64,000 nt of DNA. Source: Riptortus pedestris (Eukaryota > Arthropoda > Insecta > Hemiptera > Alydidae). Positions 58,532-64,000 of the stretch are shown here, in pieces. The position numbers and the translations under genes were made by a program. The DNA is taken from assembly GCA_019009955.1 (NCBI GenBank), contig CM032228.1:257965001-258029000 (forward strand). Reading direction: 5' to 3'. The first letter of the stretch is position 1. Every line of letters starts with the position of its first letter. The notes below the pieces were generated by a model. That model was not told the origin of the DNA. It was given only the letters and a program-made list of their open reading frames with translations, and made no database searches.

Positions 58532-59769
58532 AATGTAACCTCTGTCTCTGAAATTTCACGATACTTTTTTGTTTTACATTTCATAGGCACCATAACTGCA
58601 TTTTGTTTCTTTTGTGTATGTTTATTTGTTTGTTTATTGGGCGTTGGTCATAATCTCGTGTGGTAGACCTAGAGTGGCGGGTTCGATTCCCGCCCTGGGC
58701 AGTAGAAATTTATTTAGTGACGGACTCATTAAATAAACTCCTTACACCCACCCTTGCTAGAAAAGGGTGGTAACCTGTAGATAACCCATCCTGATTAGCC
58801 ATAGTAGCATAAAGTGGACGTAAATAATAATAATAATAAACAATTTATTCACTTAACATTCACATAGTGTTACCTGTAAGTATATTTATCTATTGTAAAC
58901 CTTCGCGTGGGAAATGTGCTTAGTTTACACAGCTCCTGCTTGACAGACTTTTATCATTTTTTTCCAGTTGTTGTCAATATGTTTTGTTATTGATGTCGAT
59001 AATTTCTGTTAGAGCAATATTGTCTGATAGTGAATGTTCCAAATAAAGAAATTTTAAAAAAAAAAAATACTATTTTCCAAAAATAATAATTTACAATTTT
59101 TAATTTTTCTTAATATTTCCCAAATAAAGTTTAACTATTATTAGAGCTTAAGGCAACTGAACACCTGCCTTATTATTTTTATATAATTGATTCCTTGAGT
59201 TCATCACTACATAAATTCTTATTGCCTAAGTAGGAATCGAAGTTACCACATTATGTTAGATTAAGGCGAATGTTTTATCCCAGAGAATGATATTAGATTT
59301 TAAAGACTACACAGAAATATACAAATCATTTTTAACTAATATTTCATTTTTTTAAAACATCTTATTTTAATTATTTCCACTTCAAATGAGTAGATAATGA
59401 TAATAAATAGGTTGTAAATTAAACCAGTTATCTTTGAAATGAAGGTAGATTGGTCGATGGTTGGTAGTTGTGCTTGTTTATGCCAACATGTATAACTCAT
59501 CCCAGTCAGCCCTAGTTGGCCAACCTAGATACAAATGTGAAATTAATCTTTTTCATTAATTAACAGATTTCTTCAAGGATTTTATCATGGAAAAGGTACC
59601 TTAAAAAGATATTTTTAAGTACACCATCTATATAATTTCTAAATGTGCTTATTTTAAATAATAGTTTTTTTTAGGTATAAAGAAATGTTAAATTTTCCAA
59701 AATATGAAGATTCAATAAACTTCAATGATGTCATTGGCCAAGATATATATAATAACTTATTGAATGAAG
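57287..59769 (+). CDS. Gene 3, two internal exons, unknown function
   Basis: Exons 57287-57474 (phase 0 to 2) and 59675-59769 (phase 2 to 1) join in frame to about 94 residues. The first is a predicted helical, Cys-containing segment (MRSNLDGLVDDIEKNRGSEN, then SIEQVAAKAKKQYYQYCSKS); the second reads YKEMLNFPKYEDSINFNDVI and GQDIYNNLLNE. No domain is recognised. Upstream and downstream exons are missing; the phase-1 end shows the gene continues beyond 59769, possibly outside the window. It lies 5 kb downstream of gene 2 on the same strand and could be related to it, but this cannot be shown. Confidence 0.6.
57580..58475. repeat. Dispersed repeat family C, with nested SINE 3' end
   Basis: Starts AGGGGAATCACCTATA, has CCAAACTTGATATATAAGC and AATCAGACGGGGGGAGGGGG, and reaches the terminus GATCTGTTCAAAATTATATT before (TA)n. 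A hairpin-like inverse pair (GAAAATTTTCGAAAAT facing ATTTTCGAAAATTTTC) sits at 58376-58425. Confidence 0.55.
57928..57998 (+). mobile_element. SINE family S, 3' end nested in family C
   Basis: GTAACCTGTAGATAACCCG to the TAAATAAATAAATAAT tail interrupts a family C copy, so the SINE fragment is younger. Confidence 0.75.
58482..58528. repeat. (TA)n microsatellite between family C and family B ends
   Basis: About 23 TA units join the family C terminus (left) to the family B terminus AATGTAACCTCTGTCTC (right). Confidence 0.9.
58529..58630 (+). mobile_element. Helitron-like family B, terminal fragment
   Basis: GTAACCTCTGTCTC, TTTCACGATA and CACCATAACTGCATTTTG match the start of the copy at 62950. 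It is cut by the SINE at about 58635. Confidence 0.7.
58635..58840 (+). mobile_element. SINE family S
   Basis: GGCGTTGGTCATAATCTCG, perfect arm GGCGGGTTCGATTCCCGCC, body and ATAATAATAATAA tail. This copy has the best preserved B box in the window. Confidence 0.85.
58841..59674. other. Gene 3 intron, family C fragment then unassigned DNA
   Basis: 58880-58955 carries GGGAAATGTGCTTAGTTTAC and CACAGCTCCTGC, the family C end. The rest is AT-rich with no gene, apart from a rejected 29-nt splice-bounded segment near 59566. Confidence 0.5.
59675..59769 (+). CDS. Gene 3 exon 2 of those visible
   Basis: 95 nt after TTTTTTTTAG, before GTAATTTT; phase 2 to 1. Joins exon 1 as FTNR-YKEMLNFPKY. The other two frames hit stops at once. 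Confidence 0.65.
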
Positions 59770-59811
59770 GTAATTTTTCTTATTTTTTAATTTGAAATTT
59801 AGTTTTTATTA

Positions 59812-60135
59812 CTTAAGATATCTGGATTATTAGCTATTACGTAAGATATCTGGATTATTAGCTATTACGTAAGATATCTGGATTATTAGCTATTACGTAA
59901 GATATCTGGATTATTAGCTATTACGTAAGATATCTGGATTATTAGCTATTACGTAAGATATCTGGATTATTAGCTATTACGTAAGATATCTGGATTATTA
60001 GCTATTACGTAAGATATCTGGATTATTAGCTATTACGTAAGATATCTGGATTATTAGCTATTACGTAAGATATCTGGATTATTAGCTATTACGTAAGATA
60101 TCTGGATTATTAGCTATTACGTAAGATATCTGGAT
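59812..60135. repeat. 28-bp satellite, about 11.5 copies
   Basis: Unit GATATCTGGATTATTAGCTA plus TTACGTAA, 28 bp, virtually identical copies. It begins 43 bp after gene 3 exon 2. It contains the palindromes GATATC and TTACGTAA. Confidence 0.95.
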
Positions 60136-60214
60136 GAGAAATAAAGCTCCATATTGATAAAATAGATTGTTATTTTATTAAGAACTATTTTTTGATATTT
60201 TGGGACCAATATTG

Positions 60215-60480
60215 TTCATAGTTTGATGGCAAGGGCCACCTATAAAACACCTTCCTTTCTGCACAAACTTTATTCACCTTGCCCAACATGATTTGTGGCT
60301 AAACTACCAGATCTTCAGGGGCCATTTCTTTTACAAAAATAATAACATTAATTTCGAATAATCCCAATGATAATTCATTCCTACATACTACTAGCGTGTT
60401 ATAAAATAATAATTTAATAAATTTAATTACAAAAGGCGATGCGAATAAAGTTTGCGGGGAGAGAAAGGTGTTTTAGGAGA
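60215..60480. mobile_element. MITE-like element, second copy
   Basis: Ends TATAAAACACCTTCCTTTC with ACTTTATTCAC, and GCGAATAAAGTTTGCGGGG with AAAGGTGTTTTAG, as at 38085-38288. The interior is longer and unrelated in its middle part. Confidence 0.6.
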
Positions 60481-60482
60481 TG

Positions 60483-60600
60483 CCCCTTAGGGGAAATCAG
60501 CTATTCAAGTTGTACGCATGATAATATTCTCAAAACATTCCTTCAAATGCCCAGCGATCCTATTCAGGAGATAATGAAGTGAGATCTGGTCAAATTGTAT
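60483..60600. repeat. Family C terminal module
   Basis: GGGGAAATCAGCTATTCAAG through GAGATCTGGTCAAATTGTAT, the terminus seen also at 60935-61025. Confidence 0.6.
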
Positions 60601-60625
60601 CTATATATATCTATATCTACATCTA

Positions 60626-60920
60626 TATAAAATTGTAACCTCTGTCTGTACATTGATTTTTTTATTCATGCACATTACAGAATGTGTCCATCATAGATAC
60701 TATTTCATTATAATAAATGCTATCCATGATTATGATTTGAATTATTCACGGTGTGTCAAACAGTAGAGAGGGATTGATTGGGAACTCATTTTCATTTACT
60801 CTTTTAAACTAAAATTTCTATTCTATAAGTCCCCTACAGTTACCTGGCCCTTATGGAAAAATAATAGGCCCAGACGGGAAGTATAATTGTACACATTGAA
60901 GCCTTGCTATAAAAATACCC
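60626..60920 (+). mobile_element. Helitron-like family B fragment
   Basis: AAATTGTAACCTCTGTCTGT, then a variant interior matching the inverse of 6720-6970 (GGATAGCATTTRTTRTAAT, CAGACGGGAAGT). It shows that 6699-6973 is part of the same family. Confidence 0.6.
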
Positions 60921-60929
60921 TCAATATTC

Positions 60930-61024
60930 AGCTATTGAGGTTGTACTCATGACGCGATTTTCGAAATTTTTCTTCAAATGTCCATCGATCCTACCCAGAA
61001 GATGAAAATGAGGTCCGTTCAAAA

Positions 61025-61086
<62 letters not shown>
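60930..61086. repeat. Family C terminal module followed by (TA)n
   Basis: CAGCTATTGAGGTTGTACTC, CGATTTTCGAAATTTTTC, GTTCAAAACTGTATATATA; about 30 TA units. Confidence 0.7.
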
Positions 61087-61088
<2 letters not shown>

Positions 61089-61089
61089 T

Positions 61090-62560
61090 ATATATTAATA
61101 TTCAAAAATCTTCATACATTATTTTTACTCATAAAAAATCACCTCCACCTCTTCATATACATATACAAGGACAAAACATAAAAAACGTAAATTCAGTTAA
61201 ATATCTAGGTATATTCTTTGACAGTAAACTTAATTGGAATACTCATATAGACAAACTACAAGAACGATTATTAAAACTCATCAACACATTATCTATAGCA
61301 GCAAGAAACACCTGGGGACTGAAATCAGACGCATTACACATATTATAAAAGGTGCTATCCTTCCTTCCCTCACGTATGGAATAAACATTTGGCACACTAG
61401 ACTTAACAAACAACATAACTTAAAGAAATTACAAAGAGTACAAAGACTGATGGCAATCAAAATTATAAAGGGCTTTAAAACAGTTTCGTATGATGCAGCC
61501 TGCGTTCTAGCTAAAATAGCCCCCATCGATTTATTAGCACATACTTTTGTTGATCAATATAACCTTCTTAAAAGGTCTATTAATTCAAACGATATTCTAG
61601 CTGAATTTGTCGAATCAGAATTGGAATACAAAAGATGGTATCACCCCGGCAAATTTCCAAATATATTAATACATCAAGGAAATAAAACTTTTAGAACGGA
61701 AATATATACAGATGGGGAAAATGTAGGCTGCGCAAGTGTAATATTCATTGATCAGGAATTGACAGAGATACATAAATTTAGACTGGGACACAACTGCACA
61801 AACATTCAAGCAGAACAATACGCTATACTGAAAACTTTACAAAAAATACAAACTGAACATACAAAACATTATACACTTTGTATATACACCGACAGTAAAG
61901 TAACGATACAAAAACTACAGAACCGAACAACCTACAACCCGTTAACAACACAAATCAGAGAACTCATAGCAAAATTAAATCATATTAACATATATTTTTC
62001 ATGGGTTAAAGCACATTCTGGTAATTTTGGAAATGAATTGGCCGATAGAGCTGCTAAGTCTGCTTCAAAAGATTCCCAATTACCGGAATGTTATAATAAA
62101 ATCTCCAAAGCCCACGTAAAATATATGTTAAAAGCTCATCTAACTGAAAAGTGGCAACAACAATGGACTGTAACTAATAAAGGACAACATTTAAAACTTT
62201 TCATTCCAAACATTAACACATATTTTAACAGCAAAAACATACAAACCGACTTTTATATTACACAATTAGTAACAGGACATGGTTCACTAAATTCTTACTA
62301 CCAACGATTTAACATAAAAGACAACAATACTTGCCCCTGTGATTACTCAACTCCACAAACAAGTCAACACTTAATATACGATTGCAGACTACTGACTAAC
62401 GAACGACAAAAACTAAAACAAGACATTGAACAGAAAAAAGGCAAATTTCCAATAGAAGAAGACAAGTTATTTTAAAATATACTAATGCTTTCAAAATATT
62501 TGCAGAACATGCTTTTAATACTATTAATCGGTTGAATACTTATTATAGCTGATACAACTA
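61090..62560 (+). mobile_element. R1/LOA-like non-LTR retrotransposon, 5'-truncated copy 2
   Basis: Begins inside the RT (KYLGIFFDSKLNWNTHIDKL) directly after (TA)n and runs through RNase H and the C-terminal zinc knuckle to a 3' tail shared with copy 1. The 5' truncation is typical of target-primed insertion. It is about 90 percent or more alike to copy 1 by eye. Confidence 0.85.
61234..62475 (+). pseudogene. RNase H and C-terminal region of R1/LOA-like copy 2
   Basis: Open for 413 codons from TYGINIWHTRLNKQ to the zinc knuckle CPCDYSTPQTSQHLIYDC. RNase H: EIYTDGENVGCASV (first Asp; four residues SKDG present in copy 1 are missing), QAEQYAIL, IYTDSKVTI, AHSGNFGNELADRAAK. The one-base shift at CACATATTATAAAAGG separates it from the RT frame upstream. 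Confidence 0.85.
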
Positions 62561-62837
62561 CAATATTTAAAATATTTATAGAACAATCATTATTTCTTTT
62601 CTCATTTTCATTTAAGATTTATAATTTTCTCTTTATATTTTTTTTTACTTTACCTTTAACGTTGTTATTGTTAATCCTTTATATATATGTCATACTTTTA
62701 AATTATTTATGTATAAATTAATTGTAACACAATACAAATGCATGTGATATGCTAACTTGCATGGGACATGCAGAAACTAATAAACGGCCTTCTTATAGGG
62801 TTACTATAGGAAGGAAACAAATAAAAAAAAATAAAAA

Positions 62838-62905
<68 letters not shown>

Positions 62906-62950
62906 ATATACATATATATATCTATCTATATATATATATATATATATATA
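62838..62950. repeat. Compound (TA)n-(TG)n-(TA)n microsatellite
   Basis: Three adjoining tracts directly before the family B terminus AAAATTGTAACCTCTGTC. Confidence 0.9.
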
Positions 62951-64000
62951 AAATTGTAACCTCTGTCTGTACATTGATTTTTTTCGCGAAATTTCACGAT
63001 AACTTTTCGTTTCACATGTCATAGACACCATAACTGCATTTTGTTTCTTTCGTGTATGTTTGTTTGTTTGTTTGTTACCTTTTCACGCATAAACGGCTGA
63101 ACCGAATTTTATGAAACTTGGTATGTATATTACTACTAGCCCAACTTAGACTTTAGGCTATACTAATATTCTCTGAGACGAACAGGAGTGGGGGTTATAA
63201 GGGAGGCCTGAAATTAAAAATAGCGATATTTCGTTTCCTATTGGTTTTTCGGCAAATATGCACATAACAAATGTTGTTTATTTTGTTATTTAGAGTAACT
63301 TTTGTTATATGCACTTTTGCCGTATACGGAAGTATAAATGAGTTATACGCTAAAAGCTATAGCGGGAGTCCACAATTTTATTTGGGACAAAAGACTCAAC
63401 CGAACTAAACCAAACTCGGTATGTGAATTAGCACTAACGCCTTCCTTATAATAAGCCATACTAACATTTCTAGGGACGTGCAGGAGTGGGGGTTATAAGG
63501 GAGGCCTGAAATTGATAATAGTGATATTTCGTTTCCTATTGCATTTACGGCAAATATGCACTTAACCAAAGTTGTTTATTTTGCTATTTAGAGAAACTTT
63601 TGTTATATGCACTTTTGCCTTATACGGAAGTATAAATGAGTTATACGCTAAAAACTATAGCGGGAGTCCACAATTTTATTTGGCACCAAAGACTCAACCG
63701 AATTAAACCAAACTCGGTATCTGAATTAGTACTAACGCCTTCATTATAATAAGCTATACTAACATTTCTTGGGACTGGCAGGAGTGGGGGTTATAAGGAA
63801 GGCCTGAAATTAATAATAGTGATATTTCGTTTCCTATTGCATTTTCGGTAAATATGCACATAACAAAAGTTGTTTATTTTGTTATTTAGAGAAACTTTTG
63901 TTATATGCACTTTTGCCGTATACGGAAGAATAAATGAGTTATACGCTAAAAACTATAGCGGGAGACCACAATTTTATTTGGCACCAAAGACTCAACCGAA
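62951..64000 (+). mobile_element. Helitron-like family B, inverted copy, runs off the window
   Basis: Opposite orientation to the three copies at 22-25 kb. Shows three internal blocks with GGAGTGGGGGTTATAAGG, about 300 bp apart. The hairpin/CTAG end would lie beyond 64000. Confidence 0.75.

Noticed and set aside
58635..58720. A tRNA gene, suggested by a perfect T-arm-like GGCGGGTTCGATTCCCGCC
   Set aside because: No cloverleaf with acceptor stem and anticodon arm can be formed, and the same sequence recurs in ten copies with a common body and tail, so it is a SINE head.
59566..59594. A 29-nt segment with acceptor and donor (RFLQGFYHGK) between gene 3 exons
   Set aside because: Including it breaks the reading frame into the next exon, so it is not taken as a constitutive exon; a regulatory cassette remains possible.

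Overview
This is AT-rich eukaryotic nuclear DNA, most likely from an arthropod and probably an insect with a large, repeat-filled genome. The evidence is small exons with GT-AG borders separated by kilobase introns, and a mix of mariner, TTAA-type and Helitron-like DNA elements, R1/LOA-like non-LTR retrotransposons, a tRNA-derived SINE, many (TA)n tracts and several minisatellites. There are no operons, CRISPR arrays or intact tRNA/rRNA genes. The species cannot be named from the sequence alone.

Three host genes, all on the + strand and all incomplete at the 5' end in this window, can be rebuilt from splice sites and reading phase. Gene 1 (1210-27901) ends in a tandem BRCT module of the BRCA1/BARD1 type. 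It is preceded by three tiny, homologous, phase-2/phase-2 exons that each encode a TQTD motif. Gene 2 (40546-52357) has eight phase-consistent exons for about 480 residues and looks like a beta-propeller/EAR-like protein. Gene 3 (57287-59769) shows two internal exons and runs on past the repeats. A separate candidate exon lies at 32905-33021.

Layout: 1-725 is a decayed Tc1/mariner-superfamily transposase. 1.2-27.9 kb is gene 1, whose introns hold a mariner with a 22-bp minisatellite inside its catalytic region (6976-8644), a TTAA-flanked element carrying a 77-bp satellite (9595-11740), an LTR-retrotransposon end (15738-17012), and a 9-kb R1/LOA-like element on the minus strand (about 17200-26525). 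That element has itself been invaded by a Helitron-like element, a SINE and three head-to-tail Helitron-like copies. 28-40.5 kb is intergenic, with a 65-bp satellite (33401-35400), a second decayed non-LTR element and a MITE-like element. 40.5-52.4 kb is gene 2, with a perfect 102-bp-arm palindrome, a large fold-back enclosing a 59-bp satellite, and SINEs in its introns. 53.4-55.1 kb is an A-rich 37-bp satellite. 57-60 kb is gene 3. 60.2-64 kb is again mobile DNA, including a second R1/LOA-like copy and an inverted Helitron-like copy.

The most unusual signals are the duplicated TQTD micro-exons upstream of the BRCT domains, satellites that grew inside or between the arms of mobile elements, and a recurring CTGANGA-stem-GAAA (hammerhead-core-like) motif in fold-back repeats.
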